Assembly (NCBI GenBank): GCA_964367935.1
Contig: CAYIYZ010000005.1
Location: 1 to 64,000 of the forward strand
Direction: 5' to 3'
Length of the DNA stretch: 64,000 nucleotides
Source of the DNA: Scatomorpha sp964367935
GTDB taxonomy: Bacteria > Bacillota > Clostridia > Oscillospirales > Oscillospiraceae
The number at the start of each line of letters is the position of its first letter. The first letter of the stretch is position 1. Under the pieces are notes generated by a model that did no database searches, had not been told where the DNA came from, and saw only the letters and a list, made by a program, of their open reading frames with translations. Positions 44,630 through 53,843 of the stretch are shown in pieces. A program made the translations under genes and the position numbers.

Positions 44630-45115
44630 CTATTTTAATAGCACAAGTCGATTTATCCTATGCTCCACCTCTTCATAGCTACTGTCGGTGGAGTACTTCA
44701 TCTCCGATATTAATATTCGCTTCGCAGAAAGAAGTAACCTTCTTTCACCGGAAGACAACCCCCTACTATCCTCTCTCTCAAGCAGCGATTTTATCACGCT
44801 CATTAGCTCCTCAGGTCGTCCGCTTCTTATCTTTTCCATATTAAGCTTATAGCGCTTCGTCCACTTATCGTCGTCTGAAGTTTCCATATCACAAACTGAC
44901 TCAAATAAGGCCTCAGCTTCTATCGCCGTCAATGTCGGTCTGAGCCCTATATCCAATGACGATTTAACCGGAACCATCACCTGTATCCCGCCTATCAACG
45001 CCTTTAGCACATAGTACTCCCTATCACTGCCACTGACATCATTTTTAATTATATTCTCTATCACACCCGCACCATGTAATGGGTGTACCACTGTATCTCC
45101 CTTAGCAAAATTCAT
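44630..45115 (-). CDS. carD: CarD-family transcriptional regulator
   Basis: 161 residues. The N-terminal RNA-polymerase-interacting Tudor-like domain (FAKGDTVVHPLHGAGVIENI, YYVLKALIGGIQVMVPV) is followed by an all-helical domain. CarD proteins contact the RNA polymerase beta lobe and stabilise or alter open complexes. It is the first gene of the carD-ispD-ispF unit, with CGGAGG in front. Confidence 0.9.
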   Translation of the reverse strand: MNFAKGDTVVHPLHGAGVIENIIKNDVSGSDREYYVLKALIGGIQVMVPVKSSLDIGLRPTLTAIEAEALFESVCDMETSDDDKWTKRYKLNMEKIRSGRPEELMSVIKSLLEREDSRGLSSGERRLLLSAKRILISEMKYSTDSSYEEVEHRINRLVLLK

Positions 45116-45172
45116 GCAAGCGCCTCCGTATGCAGATTTTATTCATACATATTTTCCCACGCTTTGCTCTTA

Positions 45173-45201
45173 ATTATACCCATTCATCCGAGCGTTTTCA
45201 A
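45173..45201 (-). promoter_or_regulatory. Promoter of carD-ispD-ispF
   Basis: On the minus strand TTGAAA (+ 45196-45201), 17 bp, then TATAAT (+ 45173-45178), about 55 bases before the carD ATG. Confidence 0.75.
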
Positions 45202-45229
45202 GTATATTACGACGCATTGCTAAATAAAC

Positions 45230-45259
45230 AGGCGCTGTTTCAAAAAAGAAACAGCGCCT
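45230..45259. terminator. Terminator after ispH-rpsA
   Basis: AGGCGCTGTTTC and GAAACAGCGCCT form a 12-bp perfect stem with an AAAAAA loop, 23 bases after the ispH-rpsA stop. The trailing U-tract on the minus strand (GTTTATTT) is moderate. Confidence 0.7.
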
Positions 45260-45281
45260 TAACAGTACTATAGTTTAATAA

Positions 45282-47450
45282 TTATTCTTCAACAGGGCCA
45301 TCGGGGATATTGCCCGAAATGCTACCGTCAGTAGACACTTCGTACACCAAAGCGTCAGACTCAGGACCCGTCTCAAATTCTACCTCATTCTCACGTGCAG
45401 GTTCAGCCATAGGCTCAGACAACGCACGGATTGACAGAGATATCTTCTGCTTGTCGTGATCAATAGCAGTTAGCTTTACTTCTACCTCATCGCCCACAGT
45501 CAAAACGTCCTCAGCCTTCATTATACGACGATTTGCTATCTGCGATATGTGGATAAGACCGTCAACTCCGGGCATTATCTCAGCAAAAGCGCCGAAAGGC
45601 ATAAGCTTAACTATCTTTACGCTCAGAATTGCACCTTCCTCATATGTGGAAGTAAACTTCGTCCAAGGATTGTCCTCAGCACGCTTGCAACCCAAAGAAA
45701 TTCTCTTTGTTTCCTTGTCAAGGCCGATAACAAACACGCTCAGCTTATCGCCAACAGAAACCACATCAGAAGGCTGCCTTACACGCCCCCAGCTAAGCTC
45801 TGTCACGTGCACCATACCGTCCACGCCACCAATATCGACAAATGCTCCGTAGGAGGTTAGGCTCTTAACCACACCATCATACTGCTTGCCCATCTCTATG
45901 CTGTTCCACGCCTCGTCTGCACGCTCACGACGCTCTTTCTGCAGAACCGCACGTATGGAACCTACCACTCTCTTACGTCCTCTATTGACCTCTGTTATTC
46001 TTAAACGCACTTTCTGCTTGAGCATGTCAGCCATGGGAGCATCCTTAGGCAGACCTGTCTGTGACGAAGGCACAAACACCCTTACGCCCTTGACAGAAAC
46101 TACTATTCCGCCCTTGTTCTCCTCAGTTACTACGCCCTCCACAGGCTCACCGCTCTCCTGAGCTGTCTCTATCTCTGCCCAGAATTTCACGCTGTCAAGA
46201 CGCCTCTTAGATAGCTGTGCCGTGCCCTCTACGTCATTCACACGCACTACTATCGTCTCTATAGAGTCACCTATTGCAGGCTTTACATCCTCATCTTCGA
46301 ACTCGCCGCCTGGTATGAAGCCCGAATACTTTGTGCCTATATCAACACTAATTTCTGTAGGCGTAATGGCGACAACGACGCCGGTTACCCTCTCGCCGTT
46401 GTGGACAGTCTTGAAGGAATTTTCCAGCATTTGGTCAAAGCTCAGCTCCGCCTCATCTGTATCTTCAGACTCCTGCGTCTGCTCATTTGTCGCAAGCTCA
46501 GGTTGCGCAACTTCCGCTACCTCTGCTACCTGCTCATTTGCCGTGCACTCGCCCGGCTCATTTGTCATTGCCTTGTCCTCTGCTTCGTTTCCCTGTACCA
46601 AAATTTCGTCACTCATCGTTTCCATTACCTCCTTGATTATCCACTTAGGCGCCGATGCCCCGGCCGTCACTCCTACACGTGCACTCGCACGTAAACGCTC
46701 CAAACACAGCTCGTCCGCACTCTCGATAAATTGTGTATTCGCACAATTCGCAGTACACAACTTTGCTAAATGCACACTATTTGCACTATGCCGGCCGCCT
46801 ATGACTACCATCGCATCACTCTCAGAAGCGAGCGCTATTGCCTCCTCCTGTCTCGTGGATGTAGCACTACATATTGTATCAAATATTTCCGCATTTGTAT
46901 ACTCTTTTTTTAGTATTTTCTCGCATTCTCTCATATTTTCACTCGTTTGAGTGGTTTGAGCGACCATTACTACCGTTTTTTCGGCATTTTCCATAGGTTC
47001 TTCGAGCCACTTTGTTAACTCTGACGCATTCTCTACCACCACCGCGCCCTGCGACCAACCGCATATACCCAGCACCTCGGGATGACTTCTCGCACCTAAA
47101 ACAAGTATCTGTTTTCCTTGCGCACTGCCCTCACTCACTATCTTATGTATAGCCCGGACATATGGACAGGTCGCATCAAGCACCTCCGCCTTTTTTCGCC
47201 CTAAGACCTCATACTCAGATTTGCCCACGCCATGCGCTCTTATTATTACCCTCGCTCCATCTGGCACTTCTTCTGCCTTAGTCACTACACTAAGTCCTTT
47301 TGAGTTTAATTCTTCCATTACAGATTTATTGTGAATTACCTCACCCAAACTAAAACAAGGCCCCTGTTCCAGCGCCTCCTCAGCTACCTGTACAGATCGT
47401 GAAACTCCGAAGCAAAAACCAGCACTTTTAGCAAGTATAATCTCCGACAT
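45282..47450 (-). CDS. ispH: Fusion of IspH (HMBPP reductase) with a ribosomal protein S1-like domain
   Basis: 722 residues. Residues 1-282 are IspH, the last MEP-pathway enzyme, with its three Fe-S cysteines at C13, C95 and C194. An acidic Glu/Ala/Thr-rich linker (about 285-345) leads to four S1 RNA-binding repeats (about 350-690; for example GVVKSLTSYGAFVDIGGVDGM in part). Such fusions are a known clostridial feature; the S1 part presumably binds mRNA or ribosomes. It is directly downstream of plsC and cmk, where cmk-ispH-rpsA order is common. Confidence 0.95.
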   Translation of the reverse strand: MSEIILAKSAGFCFGVSRSVQVAEEALEQGPCFSLGEVIHNKSVMEELNSKGLSVVTKAEEVPDGARVIIRAHGVGKSEYEVLGRKKAEVLDATCPYVRAIHKIVSEGSAQGKQILVLGARSHPEVLGICGWSQGAVVVENASELTKWLEEPMENAEKTVVMVAQTTQTSENMRECEKILKKEYTNAEIFDTICSATSTRQEEAIALASESDAMVVIGGRHSANSVHLAKLCTANCANTQFIESADELCLERLRASARVGVTAGASAPKWIIKEVMETMSDEILVQGNEAEDKAMTNEPGECTANEQVAEVAEVAQPELATNEQTQESEDTDEAELSFDQMLENSFKTVHNGERVTGVVVAITPTEISVDIGTKYSGFIPGGEFEDEDVKPAIGDSIETIVVRVNDVEGTAQLSKRRLDSVKFWAEIETAQESGEPVEGVVTEENKGGIVVSVKGVRVFVPSSQTGLPKDAPMADMLKQKVRLRITEVNRGRKRVVGSIRAVLQKERRERADEAWNSIEMGKQYDGVVKSLTSYGAFVDIGGVDGMVHVTELSWGRVRQPSDVVSVGDKLSVFVIGLDKETKRISLGCKRAEDNPWTKFTSTYEEGAILSVKIVKLMPFGAFAEIMPGVDGLIHISQIANRRIMKAEDVLTVGDEVEVKLTAIDHDKQKISLSIRALSEPMAEPARENEVEFETGPESDALVYEVSTDGSISGNIPDGPVEE

Positions 47451-48047
47451 CTATTCCGCCCCCAATAACTCTATCTTGTCCATGAGTTCCTCTGCAGCTA
47501 TCTCAAAACTTCTATCTTCGCCCACTTCTGCCATATACGGCTCTCCCACTATTATATCGAAGCGACGAAACGCTCGCTTATCGCGTGGTATGTACACCGG
47601 AAGTATGGGTGACTTCACCTTTGATGCTATGCGTATGGCTCCGGGCTTTGCCGCCACCTCTCCGTGCTTATCCGCCCTCGTGCCCTCAGGGAACAGCATG
47701 AGGCGTTCCCCACTCTTTAATGTCCTTATAGAGTTCTTTACGGCTTCTATATCATTTGCACCTCGATCTACAGGTATAGCTCCCACCTTGCGCAACAACA
47801 TACCGACGAAAAACACAGATGCTAACTCCTTCTTCGCCATAAACCGAATATAACTTCTACCACCAAATCCTACCGCTAACAATATTGGGTCTATATAACT
47901 CGAGTGATTTGCACAAATCATCACAGAACCCTCGGGTAACCTCTCCTTACCCACCACCCTATGTGGATACACCAAATGTACTAAGGGTGTCAATATCGCT
48001 ACTATAAATCTGTACCAGCCCTTTATCTTATCATTTACACTGCTCAT
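47451..48047 (-). CDS. plsC: 1-acyl-sn-glycerol-3-phosphate acyltransferase
   Basis: 198 residues. The catalytic HX4D motif is NHSSYIDP, and the substrate-binding motif is FPEGTR. It makes phosphatidic acid at the membrane. It is packed between cmk and ispH-rpsA with spacings of one base or none, so co-expression is expected. Confidence 0.93.
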   Translation of the reverse strand: MSSVNDKIKGWYRFIVAILTPLVHLVYPHRVVGKERLPEGSVMICANHSSYIDPILLAVGFGGRSYIRFMAKKELASVFFVGMLLRKVGAIPVDRGANDIEAVKNSIRTLKSGERLMLFPEGTRADKHGEVAAKPGAIRIASKVKSPILPVYIPRDKRAFRRFDIIVGEPYMAEVGEDRSFEIAAEELMDKIELLGAE

Positions 48048-48048
48048 T

Positions 48049-48732
48049 TTATCTCCCGCTTATCTTGTTTTCTATTATTTGGCACAAGGCCTCTACACTC
48101 TCGTTTAAACTCATCTCACTCGTATCAAGATGCACCGAGTCCGAAGCCGCTACCAAAGGCGCTGCCGCACGTGTACTATCACGTTCATCTCTCGTAATGA
48201 TATCGCTCAACACCCTCTCGTAATCCTCGGTCGTACCCTTTGCCTCAAGTTGCCGCATACGGCGCTCTGCACGCTTTTCAGCACTCGCCGTCAAGAATAT
48301 CTTCACATCAGCATCAGGTAACACCACTGTACCTATGTCCCGACCATCCATCACAACACTGCGCTCACGTGCCATCGCCCTTTGCATTTCAAGTAAGTAC
48401 TCCCGTACCGCTCCCAATGTCGATATCTTAGACGCACAAGTTGATATCTCAGGCATTCGTATTTCTTCAGTCACATCCTCATCGTTTAGATACATGCGCT
48501 GCTCGCCCTTATCTCCGTAATCTGCCCTTATCTCCAATTTGCGCAGTACATCCATTACTGAGCCCTCATTTGACAGATCCGCCTTTGCCCGACTCGCCGC
48601 CAGGCCTACCGTCCTATATATTGCGCCCGTATCCATATGCAAAAAACCGTACCGTGCCGCCGCAGCTTTTGCAAGACTGCTCTTGCCCACTCCGCTCGGC
48701 CCGTCTATTGCCACACAAAATTTGTAGCTCAT
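48049..48732 (-). CDS. cmk: Cytidylate kinase
   Basis: 227 residues. P-loop DGPSGVGKSSLA; the CMP-binding signatures MDTGAIYR and VVMDGRDIGTVVLPDADVK are intact. It phosphorylates CMP and dCMP. Confidence 0.96.
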   Translation of the reverse strand: MSYKFCVAIDGPSGVGKSSLAKAAAARYGFLHMDTGAIYRTVGLAASRAKADLSNEGSVMDVLRKLEIRADYGDKGEQRMYLNDEDVTEEIRMPEISTCASKISTLGAVREYLLEMQRAMARERSVVMDGRDIGTVVLPDADVKIFLTASAEKRAERRMRQLEAKGTTEDYERVLSDIITRDERDSTRAAAPLVAASDSVHLDTSEMSLNESVEALCQIIENKISGR

Positions 48733-48733
48733 T

Positions 48734-49978
48734 TTACCACCTCTTCTTTGCTATAGCTTCTGCCGCCGCATACGCACTCGACCACGCTATCTGCAAATTA
48801 TATCCACCTGTATAGGCATCTAAATCTAATATCTCACCCGCAAAATAGAGACCCTGCACAAGCTTAGACTCCATACTCCTCGGATTTACCTCGCTTGTAC
48901 GTACACCGCCGGCTGTCACTATAGCTTCAGCTACCGGCCTCGCCCTCTTTACTTGCAATTTGAAACCCTTGAACAAATTGACAAGATTACGACGCTCTTC
49001 CTTCGTCACAGAGTTAACTCTCGTTTCTCCGTCTATACCTGATTGTTCCACCAACACAGGTATCATCGTTCGTCCAGCTAAATCTCCCAAGGCATTTTGA
49101 AAGGTCTTATTTCTATATTTTTCAAAGTCTCGCAATATCCTTGCATCTAACTTCTTCTCGTCCAGACCGGGCTTTAAGTCTATGCTCAATTCATATGTAC
49201 GCTCACCTAAATGGCGCATGTGCGCACTCGCCGATAGAACCAGTGGCCCCGAAACTCCAAAATGTGTAAAAAGCATTTCGCCCAATTCCTTATATATGCG
49301 CTTGCCGTCCTCATACACACTCAATTCCACATTGCGCAGTGAAAAACCCTGTAACTTGCCGCAAATATCATCTTCACATTCTAAAGGCACAAGTGATCCG
49401 CGGCACTCCTCTATTCTGTGCCCTAAGTCTCTCGCCATCTTATAGCCGTCTCCTGTGCTGCCCGTACCGGGATAAGATAGTCCGCCAGTACACAACACAA
49501 CGTTCTCACAGCTAATGAGCCCCGTGCCACTCCTTACGCCCGTAACCGCGCCCTCAGCTGTCACTATACCCTCTGCTCGACCCTTTACTACCCTTACTCC
49601 ACTCTCTCGCACCTCACGCAGTAGTGCCTCTACCACCTCATCCGCTCTATCGGACACGGGGAACACTCGCCTGCCACGCTCCACTTTCGTTTTTACACCC
49701 AAACTCTCAAAGTAGGATATCGTCTCACTCGGCGATAACTTATGCAATGCACTCTGCATAAAACGTCCGTCACCAGGTATCATGGTCAAAAACTCGTTTA
49801 TTTCACAGGCATTCGTTATATTGCATCTACCCTTACCCGTTATTTTAAGTTTTCGTCCACAGTCAGCATTCTTTTCAAGCAAAACTACATCCAGACCCAA
49901 ACGTGCTGACACGGCAGCACACATGAGTCCTGCCGCTCCGCCTCCTATTATCACCGTCTCAGCTGTCATGTTTTTCAT
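48734..49978 (-). CDS. HI0933/BaiN-family flavoprotein
   Basis: About 414 residues. FAD Rossmann motif VIIGGGAAGLMCA near the N-terminus, then GRKLKITGKGRCNITN, and a C-terminal FAD motif (GLYFAGEILDLDAYTGGYNLQIAWSSG-like; seen as LDAYTGGYNLQ). A family of NAD(P)/FAD-dependent oxidoreductases; one member, BaiN, acts in bile acid metabolism, but most are uncharacterised. The start is uncertain: ATG 49978 or 49969, both inside the end of the rpiR gene. The reading frame extends to 50035, but the extra residues do not look like this family. Confidence 0.85.
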   Translation of the reverse strand: MKNMTAETVIIGGGAAGLMCAAVSARLGLDVVLLEKNADCGRKLKITGKGRCNITNACEINEFLTMIPGDGRFMQSALHKLSPSETISYFESLGVKTKVERGRRVFPVSDRADEVVEALLREVRESGVRVVKGRAEGIVTAEGAVTGVRSGTGLISCENVVLCTGGLSYPGTGSTGDGYKMARDLGHRIEECRGSLVPLECEDDICGKLQGFSLRNVELSVYEDGKRIYKELGEMLFTHFGVSGPLVLSASAHMRHLGERTYELSIDLKPGLDEKKLDARILRDFEKYRNKTFQNALGDLAGRTMIPVLVEQSGIDGETRVNSVTKEERRNLVNLFKGFKLQVKRARPVAEAIVTAGGVRTSEVNPRSMESKLVQGLYFAGEILDLDAYTGGYNLQIAWSSAYAAAEAIAKKRW

Positions 49979-50822
49979 ACACATCATAATCAGACCACAC
50001 ACCCTCAAGTCTCTTAAACGTATCGGACAATTCATCTTGCATCCTATGTCCTATTGCCACTATCAAAGCATTTATCATGCTTAACGGCGCCACCAACGAA
50101 TCTATAAACGACATCATTTCGCATTTAGAATACAAACACACATCAGCTTCACCGAAAAACGGTGAGGACTCAGAGTCAGTTATTCCTATTACCTTCGCGC
50201 CGTGCTCCTTCGCATAGCGCATCGCTCGTGCCGCATGTTTAGAGTACCTCGGGTAAGTTATGCCCACATACACATCGCCCTTCTCTATACGCACTATCTC
50301 TTCATATGCCTCCGCAGAGCCATGCTCGCCCACTATTCGTACATTGTCCATTAGTAAGCTTAGGTAAAACCCGAAAAGTCCGGCTATAAACTTTGATGTG
50401 CGCATACCACATATGTACACTCTCTTTGCACTGACTATAGCGTCTACCACTTCATTAAACGCTTCACTGTCCACCTCATTCAAGGTATCTTGTAAATTGC
50501 CCATATCCTCGCCCATCACGGACTTTATTACATTCGAATCATCTATCATATCTTTTGCTACCTCTATACGCTGTACAGAGGTTAAACGACTTCTTATCAT
50601 CTCCTGCATCGCCTTGCGCATCCCTGGATAGCCATCAAAGCCAAGCTCGGCCGCAAAACGAACCACAGTAGACTCACTTACACCCACCGACTTCGCTAAC
50701 TTTCCCGCTGTCATAAACGCCGCTTTGTCATAGTGCTCCAATATATAATTTACTATCATCCTCTGCCCCTTTGAAAAACCTACTTCGTTTTTCGTCAGCA
50801 TTGAATGCAGATCCTTTTCCAT
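49959..50822 (-). CDS. MurR/RpiR-family transcriptional regulator
   Basis: 287 residues. An N-terminal HTH_6 domain (about 5-80: KLAKSVGVSESTVVRFAAELGFDGY) is followed by a SIS sugar-phosphate-binding domain (about 120-250: VYICGMRTSKFIAGLFGFYL). The target genes are unknown; no sugar operon is adjacent. It sits between rluB and the BaiN-like gene and overlaps the latter. Confidence 0.9.
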   Translation of the reverse strand: MEKDLHSMLTKNEVGFSKGQRMIVNYILEHYDKAAFMTAGKLAKSVGVSESTVVRFAAELGFDGYPGMRKAMQEMIRSRLTSVQRIEVAKDMIDDSNVIKSVMGEDMGNLQDTLNEVDSEAFNEVVDAIVSAKRVYICGMRTSKFIAGLFGFYLSLLMDNVRIVGEHGSAEAYEEIVRIEKGDVYVGITYPRYSKHAARAMRYAKEHGAKVIGITDSESSPFFGEADVCLYSKCEMMSFIDSLVAPLSMINALIVAIGHRMQDELSDTFKRLEGVWSDYDVYEKHDS

Positions 50823-50837
50823 TTCTTGGCCTCCCCG

Positions 50838-51563
50838 TTACCTTACTTTCACGCTATGTATGTATTCTATCTCGGATTCTGTCAATTTACGCCACTTACC
50901 ACCGGCTAAGTTCCCAAGCTGTAATTTGCCTTCACTTATTCGCACAAGTCGCCTCACAGTTAAATCTACCTGAGCACACATCCTACGTACCTGCCTATTG
51001 CGTCCCTCGGAAATAGTGACGTTTAACTTGCCATTTTTGCCATCTATACTTAATACCTTGACCTCAGCCCTATTGAGCTTACGTCCATCCAACTCCATGT
51101 CACCACTTAACTTCAATGCAGAGCCGGCAATATCATCACCGCTAACCCACACTGTATATGTCTTCTCTACCCCATAGCGTGGATGCATGAGCTTATTTGC
51201 AAGCTCACCATCATTAGTCATGAGTAGCAAACCCTCTGAGTACATGTCAAGTCGACCAACCGGATACACTCGCTCACCAACATCCTCCACAAGCTCAGCG
51301 ACCGCCTTACGCTCATGCTCGTCACTCATGGTCGTTACATAACCTTTCGGCTTATTCAATATAAGATACACAGGCTCCCTCTTTATTGTCAAGGGGAGCC
51401 CATCCACCTCTATTTTATCTTCATTTATATCGCCGCTCTGTCCTACACTTGCAAGAGTACCGTTAATATAAACGCGGCCCTGCTTTAAGGCCTCCTCCGC
51501 TTGACGTCTCGACATTAGTCCAGACTGCGCTATAAGTTTCTGCAATCGTTCTTTCATCTTCAT
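50838..51563 (-). CDS. rluB: 23S rRNA pseudouridine synthase (RluB/RsuA family)
   Basis: 241 residues. An N-terminal S4 RNA-binding domain (RLQKLIAQSGLMSRRQAEEA) is followed by the catalytic domain with the aspartate in VGRLDMYSEGLLL. Its first 101 bases lie inside the 3' end of dacA in another frame. As the S4 domain is clearly coded there, the overlap is real. Confidence 0.93.
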   Translation of the reverse strand: MKMKERLQKLIAQSGLMSRRQAEEALKQGRVYINGTLASVGQSGDINEDKIEVDGLPLTIKREPVYLILNKPKGYVTTMSDEHERKAVAELVEDVGERVYPVGRLDMYSEGLLLMTNDGELANKLMHPRYGVEKTYTVWVSGDDIAGSALKLSGDMELDGRKLNRAEVKVLSIDGKNGKLNVTISEGRNRQVRRMCAQVDLTVRRLVRISEGKLQLGNLAGGKWRKLTESEIEYIHSVKVR

Positions 51564-52707
51564 CTTCTTTCAAATAATAAGGCGATACCCACATTTTTCC
51601 GGATATCTGCCACATCCGCTTAAAATTTTCGAAAGGGCTAAGCATTACTCCCTCATCCATAGCTACATACTCAGATGCCAACAACTCTAAATTCATCAGA
51701 GTTTCACCACCCACACTTACAAGCACAGAACCCAAACACTCTCCCTGTTCCACCGGAGCAAACACAAACTGTGGTAACTCTATTGTATATTCCGGCTCAG
51801 CTCCGTCAATCGTTACAAATTCTCCTGTACCCACAAGCTCCACCTTTACCGTCTCAGAAACACCGGATATTACAGGCACACCGAAATCAACACTGTCACC
51901 ACCGAACTTATGGCTCTCACAACGTGAGAATCCCCAATCAAACAGTTTCTTATGATCATTCCAGTCATCCGGTGCTCCCAAAGTTACACATACGAGGGTT
52001 ACACCGTCCTTTTCCGATGCCGTCACTAAACTTCTGCCCGAACTACGTGTATAACCGGTTTTCCCACCTATCATATGCTCATATTGCGTCAACAACTTAT
52101 TGTGATTCGTATAGTAAAGCTCACCGACCTTATGCGTCTGTGTACCTATTATCTCGCAAAAACGCTCACTCTCCATGCAATGCGCCATCAGCACTGCTAA
52201 ATCTCGTGCCGTTGACTTATGATCCTCGTGATCTAAACCATGTGGATTTACGAAGTTAGAACTGTCCATGCCTAAGCTATCGGCCTTCTCATTCATGAGC
52301 TCTGCAAATCCCTCTACACTACCCCCGCAGTGCACTGCTAGCGCCGTCGCCGCATCATTTCCCGACGCAAGCATCAAACCATAGAGCAGATCTTCCACCC
52401 TATATTCCTTACCCGCCTCCAAGTACATGGACGAACCTTCAATGCCAACGCTCTCGCTGCCAACCAAAACTATTTCATCAGGTTCACAATGTTCTATGAC
52501 CACTATAGCTGTCATTATCTTCGTCGTACTAGCTATGAGACTCCTACTATCCGCATTCTTCTCAAATAACACCTCGCCCGTACTAACCTCCATCAGTACC
52601 GACGACTGCGCCGATACCGACGGTGCTGCATTTACTCTTACGCCCATCGTACACATGCAGCTAACTACCGCCACTGACAGCATTATCTTTATCGCTTTTT
52701 TCAACAA
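51463..52707 (-). CDS. dacA: D-alanyl-D-alanine carboxypeptidase (DacA/DacF-like)
   Basis: 414 residues. Signal peptide 1-27 (ending near VRVNA). Penicillin-binding motifs: S60-T-T-K63 (SLIASTTKIMTA), SGN (LASGNDAATA) and KTG (GGKTGYTRSSG). A C-terminal PBP5-type beta domain and a tail follow. It trims peptidoglycan pentapeptides. TTG 52707 is the start, with AAGGTGGTG as ribosome site; that site lies in a hairpin. The last 33 codons or so overlap rluB, giving a tail (VWTNVETSSGGGLKAGPRLY) unlike the family, perhaps from loss of an earlier stop. Confidence 0.9.
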   Translation of the reverse strand: MLKKAIKIMLSVAVVSCMCTMGVRVNAAPSVSAQSSVLMEVSTGEVLFEKNADSRSLIASTTKIMTAIVVIEHCEPDEIVLVGSESVGIEGSSMYLEAGKEYRVEDLLYGLMLASGNDAATALAVHCGGSVEGFAELMNEKADSLGMDSSNFVNPHGLDHEDHKSTARDLAVLMAHCMESERFCEIIGTQTHKVGELYYTNHNKLLTQYEHMIGGKTGYTRSSGRSLVTASEKDGVTLVCVTLGAPDDWNDHKKLFDWGFSRCESHKFGGDSVDFGVPVISGVSETVKVELVGTGEFVTIDGAEPEYTIELPQFVFAPVEQGECLGSVLVSVGGETLMNLELLASEYVAMDEGVMLSPFENFKRMWQISGKMWVSPYYLKEDEDERTIAETYSAVWTNVETSSGGGLKAGPRLY

Positions 52708-52738
52708 AGCACCACCTTCTTATTTTTCCGGTGGTGCT
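52708..52738 (-). promoter_or_regulatory. Hairpin hiding the dacA ribosome-binding site
   Basis: AGCACCACC (52708-52716) and GGTGGTGCT (52730-52738) form a 9-bp perfect stem. In the minus-strand RNA the 3' arm contains the GGTGGTG that should bind the ribosome for TTG 52707. No adequate U-run follows, so translational control is a better reading than termination. Confidence 0.5.
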
Positions 52739-52764
52739 ATTATTGTCACTATTTACCCTAATTA

Positions 52765-53202
52765 TTACTTCTCTGCCGTATTTTCAACCGTAGTCACATC
52801 AGCCCCTGCTGTCTCGCCCTTATTCTTAAGCTTTTCAGCAAAGCCCTCTACCTTATCCATGATATCCGGCAACATGTCAAGAACTCTATCCGCTGTACCC
52901 GTGGGTGGCGGCATTATATTCAGCATACGCACATTGCCATCCTTTACGATTAAAAAGCCTATCGGTTCTATCTTTACTCCGGCGCCGCTACCACCGCCAA
53001 AGCCCTTACCCTTCTGCGAAGAAAAATCACTTCCGCCGTTGCCGAAGCCAAAGCTTACACGTGAAATCGGTATCAATGTCAGCCCGTCCGCCGTCTTTAT
53101 CGGCTCGCCGACCACCGTATTTACATCGACCATCTCACGGATCTTATCCATGCTCTGTGCCAAAACCTCCGTCAAGTGACTCTTGTTGTTCATCTCGTCC
53201 AT
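52765..53202 (-). CDS. ytfJ: GerW-family sporulation protein (YtfJ)
   Basis: 145 residues. The YtfJ/GerW signature is clear: VVGEPIKTADGLTLIPISRVSFGFG, then a glycine-rich stretch (GFGGGSGAGVKIEPIGFLIV). GerW is forespore-expressed in Bacillus and needed for normal germination. The ATG follows GGGAGAG. It lies next to the DUF2953 gene, the same pair as ytfI-ytfJ in B. subtilis. Confidence 0.9.
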   Translation of the reverse strand: MDEMNNKSHLTEVLAQSMDKIREMVDVNTVVGEPIKTADGLTLIPISRVSFGFGNGGSDFSSQKGKGFGGGSGAGVKIEPIGFLIVKDGNVRMLNIMPPPTGTADRVLDMLPDIMDKVEGFAEKLKNKGETAGADVTTVENTAEK

Positions 53203-53219
53203 GTTATTCTCTCCCTTTC

Positions 53220-53828
53220 TTATTTATCAGCCTGTGCAACTACGGGCACTTTTTCACTCACTGCTACCGCACTCTTTTTCAGTCGCATAAAGCCGCGTAA
53301 CGCAAACACACCCAAACTTAAAAGCTTAGCTAAATTTATCGTTACCACTGCCTCAAAGTATATATTTGTCGTATCGCTCTCAAACCCTATACCCGTTCTT
53401 ATATCCTCTTGCTTTATTAAAAATAAGCTATGCGCAAATGGTACAAATGACGCTAACACTGCATTTAATTTGCCGAAGTTTATAGCCGACTCATAAGGGT
53501 CAGCGCCCGACAACTCTATATACAAGCACAACTTTCGCACTTTCAGCTTACGCCTAAAACTCGTCAATGTATTATATCCCAGCTTGACCAGTTCTTTTTT
53601 ATCTATGCCCTCAATAGGCGACTTCATTTTCGCTTTCGCTTTAGGTTTCTTTTTTTTCTTTTTCTTCTCTTTTACTTTTTTGTCCTTTTTTCCGGGAAAT
53701 ATACTTATTCGTATAATCGCCAGCACTGCGGATATCTTTACTTCACCGCACTCATAACAAACCCTCACACCAAAAGGTATGAAAAGCAGTACCGCTATCA
53801 CAAGTATAACTATGAATGCCGCAAGCAA
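53220..53828 (-). CDS. ytfI: DUF2953 membrane protein (YtfI-like)
   Basis: 202 residues. An N-terminal membrane helix (about 2-20), a Lys-rich region (KEKKKKKKKPKAKAKMK, about 54-70) and the DUF2953 core (YIELSGADPYESAINFGKL). The function is unknown; association with ytfJ suggests a sporulation link. TTG 53828 with GGGGGTG upstream is the only sensible start. Confidence 0.8.
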   Translation of the reverse strand: MLAAFIVILVIAVLLFIPFGVRVCYECGEVKISAVLAIIRISIFPGKKDKKVKEKKKKKKKPKAKAKMKSPIEGIDKKELVKLGYNTLTSFRRKLKVRKLCLYIELSGADPYESAINFGKLNAVLASFVPFAHSLFLIKQEDIRTGIGFESDTTNIYFEAVVTINLAKLLSLGVFALRGFMRLKKSAVAVSEKVPVVAQADK

Positions 53829-53843
53829 AACTACACCCCCAAA

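Noticed and set aside
49979..50035. Extended N-terminus of the BaiN-like protein
   Set aside because: The extra residues (MNCPIRLRDLRVCGLIMMC) are the rpiR coding region in another frame and precede the conserved FAD motif by an unusual length.
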